Position numbers and translations under genes: made by a program. Under the pieces are notes generated by a model. That model made no database searches and was not told the origin of the DNA. It saw only the letters and a list, made by a program, of their open reading frames with translations. A stretch of 64,000 nucleotides of DNA from Phycisphaerales bacterium (GTDB taxonomy: Bacteria; Planctomycetota; Phycisphaerae; Phycisphaerales; UBA1924), in NCBI GenBank assembly GCA_029260455.1, contig JAJDDF010000011.1, positions 253,130 to 317,129 of the forward strand. Reading direction: 5' to 3'. Shown here one piece after another: positions 1 through 8,661 of this stretch. Numbering within the stretch: position 1 is the first letter of the stretch; each line of letters opens with the position of its first letter.

Positions 1-1425
1 CATGAAGCGGATGTGGTGCTTGACTGGTTCAAGCAGCGCAGTCTTGACGAGGGCATCGCGTGGAATGAATGCGCCATTTTTTACCGCAACAATTCACTGT
101 CGCGCGTGATGGAAGACGCACTGCGCAGGTCAGGTATTCCATACATCATCGCACGCGGCACCGCGTTCTACCAGCGCGAGGAAGTAAAAGATGCACTTGC
201 CTACTTGCGCCTGATCGCAAATCCTGCGGATGATATTTCTCTTGGGCGTATTATCAATAAGCCCGTGCGCAAGATTGGCAAGGCTACGATTGACCAGATC
301 ACGCACCATGCCACCACATCGGGCCTGACTATCTTTGAAGCATGCCGCGAGGTGCGCGAGCTTGGTCTTGGCAATGCTGCGATGACTGCGGTGGATCGTT
401 TTGTTGAGATACTAGATGAGTGGACCGGTGCGGGCACATTCATGGGCGCAACGGTTGCTGCAACACTTGGCGAACTTGCTGAGCGCGTGATCCGCGAGAG
501 CAGACTTGAAAAGCACTACGCAACTAAGACGAACCGCGCCACGGGTGAACCCGATGAAGATCGTGTTGCCAACCTTGAAGAGCTTATCAACGCGGCTACT
601 GAGTTTGAAGCAGATTTCGACCCGGCTTCCGATGTTGCTCAGGACGTAATTACCGACAATGCACCGCCCTTGCTTGCGATGTTGCGCGCGTTTCTTGAAT
701 CCGTATCGCTCATTGCAGATGCTGATCGCATCGATCCTGCGCGCGGCGCGGTGACACTCATGACGTTGCACGCTGCCAAGGGCCTGGAGTTTCACGCGGT
801 CGCGATGATCGGCCTTGAAGAAGGTCTGCTGCCCGGCATGCGGGCCATGGAAAGTGAATCGCAACTTGAAGAAGAACGCAGGCTTGCATTTGTTGGCATC
901 ACCCGTGCCCGCAGGCGTTTGCTTATTTCTTCGGCGAAATATCGCACGCATCGCGGCATGCGCGAACGCACGATCCCCTCGCGATTTCTGAGCGAATTGC
1001 CTGAAGAACACATCTCTATTACGGACCAATCGGATGCTTGGGATGGTGAAGGTGATGAGGGTGGCAGTGGGTTGGGTGGCTGGGATGCACAGCGCAAGCC
1101 AAAGCGTATGGTTCGCGGCAATGAAGACAGCGCGTTTGTCGACGATGATCTGGATATTGATCAGCGTTCGCCTGAAGAGCGCGTGGGTGTGTCGTCGTTT
1201 GGTTCGAAGAAGAAAACAGATGTTTTGCCGGGCGATGTTGTCTCTCATCCGCAGTTTGGTCGGGGTGTGATTGAGCGCGTTATGGGTTTTGGCATGAACC
1301 GCCGGGCGACCATTGCCTTTGAAGACCTCGGTACCAAGACGCTTGTGCTGCAATATGCACGGTTGAAGGTGGAATCGCGGGGTGCGGGCACGGATGATTT
1401 TGAGGCAACCGATGTACCGTTTTGA
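1..1425 (+). CDS. uvrD: UvrD/PcrA-type ATP-dependent DNA helicase, C-terminal part (5' end outside window)
   Basis: Superfamily 1A 3'-5' DNA helicase that unwinds DNA in excision repair and at stalled replication forks. The reading frame is open from base 1, so the N-terminal Walker A region lies outside the window. About 474 residues are visible. A motif IV-like segment (AIFYRNNSLSRVMEDALR) is near visible residues 25-42, motif V (TLMTLHAAKGLEF) near 252-264 and motif VI (EEERRLAFVGITRARRRL) near 291-307. The last 60 residues (PGDVVSHPQFGRGVIERV) match the Tudor-like tail of PcrA/UvrD. The linker before this tail is acidic and Gly-rich. PcrA and UvrD cannot be separated without the N-terminus. 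A weak stem-loop follows. Confidence 0.93.
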   Translation, partial: HEADVVLDWFKQRSLDEGIAWNECAIFYRNNSLSRVMEDALRRSGIPYIIARGTAFYQREEVKDALAYLRLIANPADDISLGRIINKPVRKIGKATIDQITHHATTSGLTIFEACREVRELGLGNAAMTAVDRFVEILDEWTGAGTFMGATVAATLGELAERVIRESRLEKHYATKTNRATGEPDEDRVANLEELINAATEFEADFDPASDVAQDVITDNAPPLLAMLRAFLESVSLIADADRIDPARGAVTLMTLHAAKGLEFHAVAMIGLEEGLLPGMRAMESESQLEEERRLAFVGITRARRRLLISSAKYRTHRGMRERTIPSRFLSELPEEHISITDQSDAWDGEGDEGGSGLGGWDAQRKPKRMVRGNEDSAFVDDDLDIDQRSPEERVGVSSFGSKKKTDVLPGDVVSHPQFGRGVIERVMGFGMNRRATIAFEDLGTKTLVLQYARLKVESRGAGTDDFEATDVPF

Positions 1426-1470
1426 GCGATACTTTCGATGATATATGGGCCTCCGTCCGTGCACACAGAC

Positions 1471-1496
1471 AGCCCGGCCATTGCGATAGCTGGGCT
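1471..1496 (+). terminator. possible stem-loop terminator after the helicase gene
   Basis: AGCCCGGC (1471-1478) pairs with GCTGGGCT (1489-1496) around a 10-base loop, with one G-U pair. It lies 46 bases after the helicase stop. There is no clear U-tract, so termination is only a guess. Confidence 0.3.
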
Positions 1497-1624
1497 TGCG
1501 GTCCGAGGTTGATCGAGGCGTCGTCTCAGGGTGCCCGATTCGACACCATGCCCGCGCGGCGATAACTTGCAAGTGAAACTCATCCGGAACCGCGACTGTT
1601 CTGATGCGGATGAGGGAGATAGTC

Positions 1625-2032
1625 ATGAACCGTCCAATCCACTTTGAACTCAATTCACCCGACCCCGCCCGGGCCCAGCAGTTTTTCATGCAGGTCTTTG
1701 GCTGGTCGTTTCGGGAGTGGAGTGCCGACCCGCCCTATTGGATCGTCTCGACCAATGAGACCGACGCCGAGGGGCACGCACTCGAATCGCCGGGCATCAA
1801 TGGCGGGCTCATCAAATCGCGTGATGATCAGCCCCGCACCGTCAATACGATTGATGTGCATTCACTTGATGACACATTGCGCGAAGTTACGGCAGCGGGC
1901 GGTGAGGTTGTAGTGCCCAAAATGCCCATCGCGGGCCTTGGGTATCTCGCATTCTGTAAAGACCCGACGGGGATCATGTTTGGCGTTGTTGAACAGGATG
2001 CCACGGTTGCGGCTCCAGAAACCGAAGCGTGA
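1625..2032 (+). CDS. VOC (glyoxalase/bleomycin-resistance fold) family protein
   Basis: A 135-residue protein, the usual length of a single-domain vicinal oxygen chelate protein. It starts MNRPIHFELNSPDPARAQQF, the typical first strand and helix in which the metal ligand and the D-P-x-R-A pattern occur. The second half (KMPIAGLGYLAFCKDPTGIM) matches the second beta-alpha-beta module with a DPxGN-like turn. It probably binds a divalent metal or a small ligand; the substrate cannot be read from sequence. The ATG at 1625 is preferred over an in-frame ATG at 1604 because GGGAGAT lies at a suitable distance before it. It stands alone between the helicase and a pseudopilin gene. Confidence 0.85.
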   Translation: MNRPIHFELNSPDPARAQQFFMQVFGWSFREWSADPPYWIVSTNETDAEGHALESPGINGGLIKSRDDQPRTVNTIDVHSLDDTLREVTAAGGEVVVPKMPIAGLGYLAFCKDPTGIMFGVVEQDATVAAPETEA

Positions 2033-2240
2033 TTGTTCTTGCGCCGAGCGGTTATCGGCTGCAATCGAACTCTCCTGTCTAGCCCTGCACGCACAAACCG
2101 TGTAGTTGTAGGCCCATCAGTCTTGGGCGCCTCCTTTGGCAGCATCGTGTGGGGTGTCAGACCCGATACCTGTTGTGTGTGCCGGTGCGTGTGATGAGCG
2201 CACACTGTTTTTTCTTATCGGGGTTATGGGAGTATGGGTC

Positions 2241-2789
2241 ATGGTCGCGATGATGCGAAGGACCAACCCATGTGCAAACAGGCTTCGACTGTTGGGTATC
2301 CATCGCGGCTACACGCTGATGGAAATACTCATCGTTGTGACTATTCTCGGCATTCTTGCAAGTCTGGTTACCTTTTCTGTGATGTGGGCGATTCGGGCTG
2401 CGGAACGTGCAGCGTTTGCGGCAAACTTGCGCAGCTTTGCCAATGCGGCACATATGTATTACACGGAATACGGCTATTACCCGCCAGAAGCGAACCCCGG
2501 CGAGTTGCCTGTGGGGCTTGAGAAATACATTGATGTTGAAGATTGGCAGATGGCGACCCCCCTCGGCGGCGAATGGGACATTACTTCTGGTGGCGGACCC
2601 ACCGGATCGCTTTTTGGGATCGGCGTTTCTATGGGCGACGGTTTTGCAGAAGAAGAAGGCAATGTTATTCATGAACAAGTGAGCGTCGCACTCGAGGGTC
2701 TCGACAATGAAATTGATGATGGCGACCTGAATACTGGTAGCTTTCGCAAGCTGAACGGGAGCAGTTTTTATCTTGTCATCGCGGAATGA
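2241..2789 (+). CDS. prepilin-type pseudopilin with N-terminal methylation motif
   Basis: Type IV pilin-like protein. A short basic leader ends HRG, followed by YTLMEILIVVTILGILASLV: a prepilin peptidase site (G then an aromatic residue, with Glu at +5) and the hydrophobic helix that anchors and assembles pseudopilins. The rest (about 150 residues) contains GYYPPEANPGELP, common in planctomycete GspG/GspH-like proteins. The start is uncertain: ATG 2241 has GGGAG upstream at good spacing, while ATG 2226 and ATG 2136 are also in frame. It lies 6 kb from the main pilus operon on the other strand, so it may be a minor pseudopilin or part of a separate assembly. It converges on the hydroxyacid dehydrogenase gene. 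Confidence 0.85.
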   Translation: MVAMMRRTNPCANRLRLLGIHRGYTLMEILIVVTILGILASLVTFSVMWAIRAAERAAFAANLRSFANAAHMYYTEYGYYPPEANPGELPVGLEKYIDVEDWQMATPLGGEWDITSGGGPTGSLFGIGVSMGDGFAEEEGNVIHEQVSVALEGLDNEIDDGDLNTGSFRKLNGSSFYLVIAE

Positions 2790-2801
2790 TTGCTGAATGA
2801 C

Positions 2802-3779
2802 TTACGTTGTCGGCACGGGCCACAACCAGCGCCCATTAGTGAGCATGTGATGCACCTGTTGCGCTGAGTGGTCGCTCTTGCGAACCACGGCTTCGGCGCT
2901 ATTGAAAGCATTGTGCGGCGTGAGAATGACATCATCACGTTTGGCAAGTGCATGCACGGCAACAATGCGAGCGTCACTCGATGATGAGCCTGAACGAAAT
3001 GCATCTGCAAGTGCCGCTTCGCCATCGAAAACATCCAGTCCTACGCCGCCCAGCGCGCCGGTTTCGAGTAAGTGCAACAGGTCTTGCGAGGGGGAGAGTT
3101 CGCCGCGCGAGATATTCACAAAGAGTGCCCCAGGTTTTGCTGATGCAAGTGTCGTGCGGTTGAAGTAGCCGATATTGTGCTGAGTCATATCCATTGCACA
3201 CACAATGATGTTAGCGCCGGGCAGTGCATCAGCGAATGATGAGTATTGAATATCGTGATATTTTTCGACAAGGTCAACACCTGTGACAGTCATGCCAAGG
3301 CCGTGCCCAATTTTTGCAATTTCACAGCCAATGTTGCCGACGCCCACGACGAGCAGGTGTCGTCCTGCGCATTCACCGCCGGTGAGCCCATCACGTGAAA
3401 ACGAAGCAAAAGATGATTGTTGCAACTTGAGCTTGCGGAGTAGCGCCATCCACATCATTAGGGCTTGTTCGGCGACCGCGCGCGCACAGTAGAGCGGCAA
3501 ATATCCGCAGGCGACGTGTGATGATATTGATGCGAGGTATCGATCCAGGTGGTCATAGCCTGTGCTGCGGCTCAAGATGCCGGTGAGTTTCGATGCCCAT
3601 CCGATTGGAAGTACCGATTGCGTGCGCACAGAAATGATCGTTGCAGGCGAAACCGTGTGCCCCGATTCCTGAATCGTCTGCACTGTGTACCCTGCGCGCA
3701 CATCAGGCATCGCGCGGCGCAGCTCTTCTTCTTCTTCTTTGAATGCTTCGTAGAAATAGACATCACAGACAGATGTCAC
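2802..3779 (-). CDS. D-isomer-specific 2-hydroxyacid dehydrogenase, NAD-binding
   Basis: Predicted NAD(P)-dependent oxidoreductase that interconverts 2-oxo acids and D-2-hydroxy acids. The Rossmann motif VVGVGNIG is followed by an acidic strand end (VTGVDL). The catalytic triad of the family is visible: Arg in NISRGELS, Glu in GLDVFDGEAAL and His in ILTPHNAF. The start is taken as GTG at 3779, giving 325 residues (normal length) and a GTGA overlap with the stop of the upstream epimerase gene. The longer open frame upstream reads as Cys/Arg-rich noise antisense to nothing useful and is rejected. Substrate is unknown; phosphoglycerate, glyoxylate and phosphonate families all remain possible. 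Coupling to the epimerase suggests a shared sugar or acid pathway. Confidence 0.88.
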   Translation of the reverse strand: MTSVCDVYFYEAFKEEEEELRRAMPDVRAGYTVQTIQESGHTVSPATIISVRTQSVLPIGWASKLTGILSRSTGYDHLDRYLASISSHVACGYLPLYCARAVAEQALMMWMALLRKLKLQQSSFASFSRDGLTGGECAGRHLLVVGVGNIGCEIAKIGHGLGMTVTGVDLVEKYHDIQYSSFADALPGANIIVCAMDMTQHNIGYFNRTTLASAKPGALFVNISRGELSPSQDLLHLLETGALGGVGLDVFDGEAALADAFRSGSSSSDARIVAVHALAKRDDVILTPHNAFNSAEAVVRKSDHSAQQVHHMLTNGRWLWPVPTT

Positions 3780-4702
3780 GAATCGACTCCGGCAGAAACA
3801 CATGAGGCAAGGTGCGACATGTGCGCGCGTAATCCGTCGTGCCCGCGATCGAGGCCAAGGCCCAGAACAGAACGGGCTGCGGCAGCATCGAACATATTCT
3901 TTGGTTCTTCTGGTGAAACGTGTGAAATTTCCGGTGTTATTCCCAGTGCATCGGCAGCGTATTGGGCTACATCTGTCCATCGCGCGTAACAATCAGCAAG
4001 GTTGAATGCCTGCGACGATGCTTCAGGCGTGCGCACAGAAGCGAGCACGCCGTCTGCAATATCTTCGACATGCACAAACTTGCCGCCGCCTTCCTTGGTC
4101 ACGGATTTGCCCCGGCGAACTCTTTCAAAAATGTCATCGCACCACGAGCGCTGGCCTTCAGTCAGCACGGGTCCATACACCGCAGCGGGACGAATCGAAA
4201 CAACATGCCGTAGTGTGTCGCCTGCGCCATGGTTGCCTGAATAATGTTCAGCCGACAAATGTGCCTCGATGGCTGCCTTGCATGCGCCATACATCGAACT
4301 TGGGCGAAGGGGATGGTCTTCATCAATCGAACCAGCCCAGCGCGGGCGTATATCGTGATGCACCGCCACCGAACTGATCAATACAAATGGCAAAGGGCGC
4401 GAAGCAATGAGAAATTGAATCGCCGAGGCAAGATTGCGCTGCAAGTGTTCGTGAGGATCAGTGTTGCGCATCGCTTGCCAGTCCATTGAATTGTGTACGA
4501 CAGCATCGACACCATCGAAAAGTTCGGGCCACACAGACTCATCCGCCTGATCACCCGGGACGAATCGTTCGACATAGGGGGCAATATGCTCGCGCTTGCT
4601 TGTTGTGCGCACAAGGCCAACAACGGTGTCCCCGCGCTCAACAGCGCGTTTTGCAATGTGTGAACCGATGAATCCAGAAACGCCGGTGAGTGCAATTCGC
4701 AT
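3776..4702 (-). CDS. NAD-dependent epimerase/dehydratase (extended SDR)
   Basis: A 308-residue extended short-chain dehydrogenase/reductase. The N-terminus MRIALTGVSGFIGSHIAKRA carries the TGxxGxxG NAD-binding motif. ISSVAVHHD supplies the catalytic Ser region, and SSMYGACKAAIE supplies the YxxxK pair (Tyr-Gly-Ala-Cys-Lys). VSIRPAAVYGP and the later FVHVEDIADGV are typical of sugar-nucleotide epimerases. The exact substrate (UDP-hexose, dihydroflavonol-like or hopanoid-associated) cannot be told. It follows rny by 20 bases and overlaps the next gene by GTGA, so the three are probably cotranscribed. Confidence 0.88.
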   Translation of the reverse strand: MRIALTGVSGFIGSHIAKRAVERGDTVVGLVRTTSKREHIAPYVERFVPGDQADESVWPELFDGVDAVVHNSMDWQAMRNTDPHEHLQRNLASAIQFLIASRPLPFVLISSVAVHHDIRPRWAGSIDEDHPLRPSSMYGACKAAIEAHLSAEHYSGNHGAGDTLRHVVSIRPAAVYGPVLTEGQRSWCDDIFERVRRGKSVTKEGGGKFVHVEDIADGVLASVRTPEASSQAFNLADCYARWTDVAQYAADALGITPEISHVSPEEPKNMFDAAAARSVLGLGLDRGHDGLRAHMSHLASCVSAGVDS

Positions 4703-4722
4703 GGCAAATAGTATAGCGTGAC

Positions 4723-6303
4723 CTATCGTGCGACCTCAATGACGCGCGTCTCGCGCAACACAGTCACCTTGATTTCACCGGGGAAAGTCATCTCGGATGA
4801 CACGCGATCCGCGATAGCGCGGGCGATGGCGAACGCGCGGTCGTCCGTCACTTGTTTGGCATCGACAATCACTCGCACCTCGCGACCAGCTTGAATTGCG
4901 TAGGCCTGCTTGACGCCCTCGTGATCTTTCGCGATGTCCTGCAGCGCATCCAGACGTTTGATGTAGTGTTCAAGTGATTCCCGGCGAGCACCCGGGCGTG
5001 CACCTGACAGCGCATCAGCAGCGGAGACAATCACTGTGTACGGACTGGTCGTCGGGACATCAAAATGATGCCCGCCAATAGCATTGAGTGTTGGTTCTTT
5101 TTCGCCGTATTGTTTTGCAATTTCCAAGCCAAGGCGCGTATGGCTTCCCTCGGATTCATGATCGAGTGCTTTGCCGATGTCATGCAGGAAGCCGCACCGG
5201 CGCGCGATCCGCCCATTGAGTCCCAGTTGATCTGCGATGAGTTGTGAGAGGAAAGAGACTTCGATGGAATGCTTGAGCACATTTTGTCCATAGCTCGTGC
5301 GAAACCCCAGACGCCCCATCGTCTCGATGAGCTTTGGATGAAGATTTTTGACGTTTGCTTCAACGGCAGCATCCTTGCCTTGTTGAATAATGCGCTCGTC
5401 AATCTCACTTTTTACCTTGTCGACCACCTCTTCGATGCGCGCAGGGTGAATGCGACCATCTTCAACCAATGTCGTCAGGGCCTCGAAGGCGATGGTCTGG
5501 CGAACTTTGTCAAAACAACTGATGGTAATCACGCCCGGCGTGTCATCAATGATCAGATCTACACCCGTCGCCGCTTCAAGGGCTCGAATATTCCGGCCCT
5601 CGCGCCCGATTACGCGACCCTTCATTTCATCAGTTGGCAACGTCAACACGCGCGTCGTCACCTCGGCAACATGCTCGCCGGCGTAGCGCTGAATCGCCAT
5701 GAGCGTCAATTCACGAGCCTTGTCCTTTGCTTCACTTTCTGCATGTTCTACAATACGCCGCACCGTGGCTTCGGCTTCATCGCGCCCATCGATCTCAGCC
5801 CGACGGAGCAGTTCTTCCCGTGCAGTTTCAAGTGTCATCTCACTGATGCGCGCAAGCTCTGCCATAGATTCATCAATCAATCCGGTCAGTTCGGTTTCGC
5901 GCTTCGCGAGGCGATCACCCCGACGTTCAAGTTTTTCACTACGGCGATCAAGCTGATCATCGCGCTCATCGAGTTTGGTTGCCCGCCGATCCTGCTGATC
6001 CTCCCGCTTGGCAATTCGCTGTTTTGTTTCGCGGACTTCGTCGTGCTGGCTTTGAAGTTCATTTTCCAGTCGCTCGCGATCTGTCAGGACTGTGCGCTCT
6101 GCCTCAGCTTGAGCGCGCACGGCGCTTGCTTCTGCTTCTGCGCGGGCCAGTTCGCCAGTTCGTTCAGCTTCACGCCGCCATGCCAACCGCAGATGACGTG
6201 CCCATGCCCACGCCCCTGTTGCGCCGAGCGCCCCACCGATGACCAGCGCCACGACCGCTGTCGTGATCGTTGTCGGGTCAATCTGGGCGAGCACATTTCC
6301 CAC
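4723..6303 (-). CDS. rny: ribonuclease Y
   Basis: Membrane-anchored endoribonuclease that starts mRNA decay. The order of parts is that of RNase Y: an N-terminal membrane helix (about residues 13-35, TAVVALVIGGALGATGAW), a long charged coiled coil (about 40-150, rich in Glu, Arg and Lys), a KH RNA-binding domain around GRVIGREGRNIRALE, then an HD domain with the metal-binding GFLHDIGKALDHE and a later His in GGHHFDVP. The length of 526 residues is normal. It is first of a probable operon with the epimerase and dehydrogenase genes. Two very small candidate ORFs lie directly upstream on the same strand. Confidence 0.96.
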   Translation of the reverse strand: MGNVLAQIDPTTITTAVVALVIGGALGATGAWAWARHLRLAWRREAERTGELARAEAEASAVRAQAEAERTVLTDRERLENELQSQHDEVRETKQRIAKREDQQDRRATKLDERDDQLDRRSEKLERRGDRLAKRETELTGLIDESMAELARISEMTLETAREELLRRAEIDGRDEAEATVRRIVEHAESEAKDKARELTLMAIQRYAGEHVAEVTTRVLTLPTDEMKGRVIGREGRNIRALEAATGVDLIIDDTPGVITISCFDKVRQTIAFEALTTLVEDGRIHPARIEEVVDKVKSEIDERIIQQGKDAAVEANVKNLHPKLIETMGRLGFRTSYGQNVLKHSIEVSFLSQLIADQLGLNGRIARRCGFLHDIGKALDHESEGSHTRLGLEIAKQYGEKEPTLNAIGGHHFDVPTTSPYTVIVSAADALSGARPGARRESLEHYIKRLDALQDIAKDHEGVKQAYAIQAGREVRVIVDAKQVTDDRAFAIARAIADRVSSEMTFPGEIKVTVLRETRVIEVAR

Positions 6304-6337
6304 GCAAGGTCTCCTCGAGAGCGCGACGAATCGCGCA

Positions 6338-6616
6338 TCACCAAACCCCCGGGGAGCACCCTCGCGGTTTGCACCATGACATTTCCATCCGGATCGACAC
6401 CCGTTCGTGGGGCAGTGGCTCGGCGTCTGGCGCGCGCCAAGTCACTTCGCGGTTTTGAGGCGCGTTGCCACCATCGGCACCTAGCTGGGGGCACACCCAG
6501 TGCAGGTGATGAACGGGTTGCATATGGCCTTTGGGGTCGATTTGACGCCCTGAGGCCTCTAAAACCTCGATCAGTGGGCCCTGAGCGAGGTTCACACAGA
6601 CAGATACTGGTTTCAC
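6338..6616 (-). CDS. possible small hypothetical protein upstream of rny
   Basis: A 92-codon frame starting at GTG 6616 and ending 34 bases before rny. Its start overlaps the stop of the next upstream small frame by GTGA, the same coupling style used by real genes in this window, which is the main support. The product is His/Pro/Trp-rich with no recognised domain and no membrane helix. The ribosome-binding site is poor (GGAG only two bases from the GTG). It may instead be a leader region of rny. Nothing else explains the roughly 480 bases between rny and the ABC permease. Confidence 0.28.
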   Translation of the reverse strand: MKPVSVCVNLAQGPLIEVLEASGRQIDPKGHMQPVHHLHWVCPQLGADGGNAPQNREVTWRAPDAEPLPHERVSIRMEMSWCKPRGCSPGVW

Positions 6617-6756
6617 CGCTCCGGCGTGCCGGAGGTTTCTTTCATAACTTCGCAGTATACGGTGAGGCTTGGCAGATCCAGCGCACCATTTTGCACGTAG
6701 CCCAATTGGGACGTGAAATCTGTGAAATCGTAGATATGTGGGCCCGAGAAGCTCAC
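6613..6756 (-). CDS. possible 47-residue peptide gene upstream of rny
   Basis: A frame from GTG 6756 to TGA 6613 encoding about 47 residues. The composition looks protein-like (SGPHIYDFTDFTSQLGYVQ), unlike the low-complexity frames antisense to the ABC permease from which it continues. Its stop overlaps the following small frame by GTGA. No good ribosome-binding site was seen and no family is recognised. It could be the 3' end of a misread region or part of an rny leader. Confidence 0.22.
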   Translation of the reverse strand: MSFSGPHIYDFTDFTSQLGYVQNGALDLPSLTVYCEVMKETSGTPER

Positions 6757-6786
6757 ACGTGTTTCGTCCGATAGGATTTGCCGCTC

Positions 6787-8631
6787 ATGCCCGCCGCACT
6801 TCGTTGGTTTCTGAATCTCCTGCCCACCAACCCGATCTGTGTGCGCCTGGTGCAGGGCGGGTCGCGGCGTTTGCGGCACCTCTACATCCGTTCGGGGTAT
6901 CTTGCGGTGCTTATTGTGGTGCTCCTGTTCATGCTCCTGCAAGGGGGGGGGAGTGGGACCACGAATTACCGCGAGCTTGCGGCTGCGGGTGCGGCGGCAT
7001 TTCAGGTGGTCGCGTATCTGCAGATTGGGGTCATCTGTGTTCTTACCCCTGTGTTCATGGCAGGGGCCCTGGCGCAGGAATCCAACCCTAAAACATGGGA
7101 TGTGCTTCTTACCACGCCCCTCAGCGCCCCGCAGATGGTGCTCGGGCAACTCTTTGGCAGGTTGTTCTTTGTGCTTGCGCTCTTGGCAGCATCGTTACCA
7201 CTATTTGCGATCACGCAATATTTTGGCGGTGTGCCCGGGCGAAGTGTACTCCTGAGTTATGTCATCTCCGGATGCGCAGCGCTGGTGGTTGGAGCCACGG
7301 CGATTGCCCTTGCGGTCAACCGGCTGGCGGGTCGTCGCGCCGTGTTTGCATTTTATGTTGCTGTCGTGAGTTATCTCGGCGTGACTGCAGCGCTCGATGT
7401 GTTCCTGCAACCAACATCTCCCGCTGGCGCTGGCGGCGTGACGATTATGACAGCGCTCAATCCATTCTTGGCGCTGCGCGCGCTACTTAGCCCGTCAAAC
7501 TATCCCGTGCCTGATGCTGTTCAGTTGCAGTCGATGGGATCATTCGCGCAGCTCTGGTTCGGCAGGCCCGTCTTTATGTGGGGCATGTTGAGCGGTGGGA
7601 TCAGTGCTGCATTATGTTTCGTCAGTTCATTTACAGTGCGCGAGGTCGGCACGCGCAACGGCACGCCCTGGTATCGAAAGCTCTTCGGGCTCAGTGCAAA
7701 GGGTTCTGACACGCGCCGGGCACGCGAAGTCTGGAACAATCCTATTGCTTGGCGTGAAGCCGCTGCGCGGGCGAACACGCTACCCAAACGTCTTGCACGC
7801 TGGGGGTTCATTGCCGCGGGGGCTGCATTTGGTATTGGTCTGACGATTGCTTTTCACAATGGTCGCCTGACGCCCGGTGCATTTCGACTTGCACTGCTCA
7901 CGACGGTGTGGACAGAATTGATCATCATCACGCTTGTTGCGATCAACATGAGCGCAACCGCGATCTCGCGCGAGCGCGAAGATGGCACGCTTGATCTGTT
8001 GCTCACCACACCCATTTCGCAGGCGTATTATCTGAATGGCAAGCTGCGCGGGTTGATCAGCTATCTAGCGCCGCTGCTCGCGGTGCCAGTAGCGACGATT
8101 GCCATCGCGGGCATCTATGCGATGCTTGGCGGATTTGGCAACCCGAACGTAATCGTCACGACCACGATCACGCCCCCTGTGGTCGTCGAGGCGCCGATTG
8201 TGCTACCCGAAGGCGCAGTTATTCTACCACTTGCATCGCTTCCCTTTATCGCATTTTGCATCATCATTGGGTTGCAGTGGAGCTTGAAGAGCAGAGGCAC
8301 CATCGGTTCAGTTGTTGCAACCGTGGGCATCGTTGGCGCCGTTGGGGGTGTTGCAGGGCTCTGTGGATGGCAGGCAGCAGCAAACATTGCTTATGTCGGC
8401 CCGGTCCTTGCAGGCCTCAATCCGGTGAGTCTGAGCTACGCCCTTGTCGAACCGGTGTACGCGACATGGGACACCGTCGAGGCAGACACCACACTTCTCA
8501 CCTCGCGCGTGGCGCTGGGCATCGGGGCGGCGCTATCGATGCTCATCTATGGAGGGCTCGTCATGGCGATACGCTCGAGTATGGTCAAAACGTTTGATCG
8601 CACGACGCGGCAACTGGCTGGCGGGAGCTGA
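6787..8631 (+). CDS. ABC-2 type transporter permease, tandem-duplicated
   Basis: A roughly 614-residue integral membrane protein with about a dozen hydrophobic segments. Two copies of an ABC-2 permease core are visible. The first half contains SNPKTWDVLLTTPLSAPQM and the second half SREREDGTLDLLLTTPISQA, the conserved cytoplasmic segment 'E...T.d.LLtTPlS' of ABC-2 permeases. Each copy is followed by a membrane hairpin. The ATG at 6787 is preferred over TTG 6778. It probably exports a lipid, polysaccharide or drug with a separate ATPase, but no ABC ATPase gene is present in the window. The HIT-family gene follows on the same strand. Confidence 0.85.
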   Translation: MPAALRWFLNLLPTNPICVRLVQGGSRRLRHLYIRSGYLAVLIVVLLFMLLQGGGSGTTNYRELAAAGAAAFQVVAYLQIGVICVLTPVFMAGALAQESNPKTWDVLLTTPLSAPQMVLGQLFGRLFFVLALLAASLPLFAITQYFGGVPGRSVLLSYVISGCAALVVGATAIALAVNRLAGRRAVFAFYVAVVSYLGVTAALDVFLQPTSPAGAGGVTIMTALNPFLALRALLSPSNYPVPDAVQLQSMGSFAQLWFGRPVFMWGMLSGGISAALCFVSSFTVREVGTRNGTPWYRKLFGLSAKGSDTRRAREVWNNPIAWREAAARANTLPKRLARWGFIAAGAAFGIGLTIAFHNGRLTPGAFRLALLTTVWTELIIITLVAINMSATAISREREDGTLDLLLTTPISQAYYLNGKLRGLISYLAPLLAVPVATIAIAGIYAMLGGFGNPNVIVTTTITPPVVVEAPIVLPEGAVILPLASLPFIAFCIIIGLQWSLKSRGTIGSVVATVGIVGAVGGVAGLCGWQAAANIAYVGPVLAGLNPVSLSYALVEPVYATWDTVEADTTLLTSRVALGIGAALSMLIYGGLVMAIRSSMVKTFDRTTRQLAGGS

Positions 8632-8661
8632 CGTTCACACCAGATGCGATACACTTCGCCC

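Noticed and set aside
412-1689. 425-codon open frame on the minus strand
   Set aside because: Antisense to the UvrD/PcrA gene with helicase motifs V and VI; its translation is Arg/His/Cys-rich without domains.
3780-3992. N-terminal extension of the 2-hydroxyacid dehydrogenase by 71 codons
   Set aside because: It lies inside the epimerase gene and reads as Cys/Arg-rich text. The GTG at 3779 overlaps the epimerase stop and gives a standard length.
5269-6774. 501-codon open frame on the plus strand
   Set aside because: It is antisense to rny, which has clear KH and HD motifs. The translation is low in recognisable structure and rich in Cys/Phe/His, as expected for a shadow of the coiled-coil codons.
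6613-7149. 178-codon minus-strand frame as a full gene
   Set aside because: Most of it is antisense to the ABC permease; only the last 47 codons, outside that gene, look protein-like and are listed as a weak candidate.
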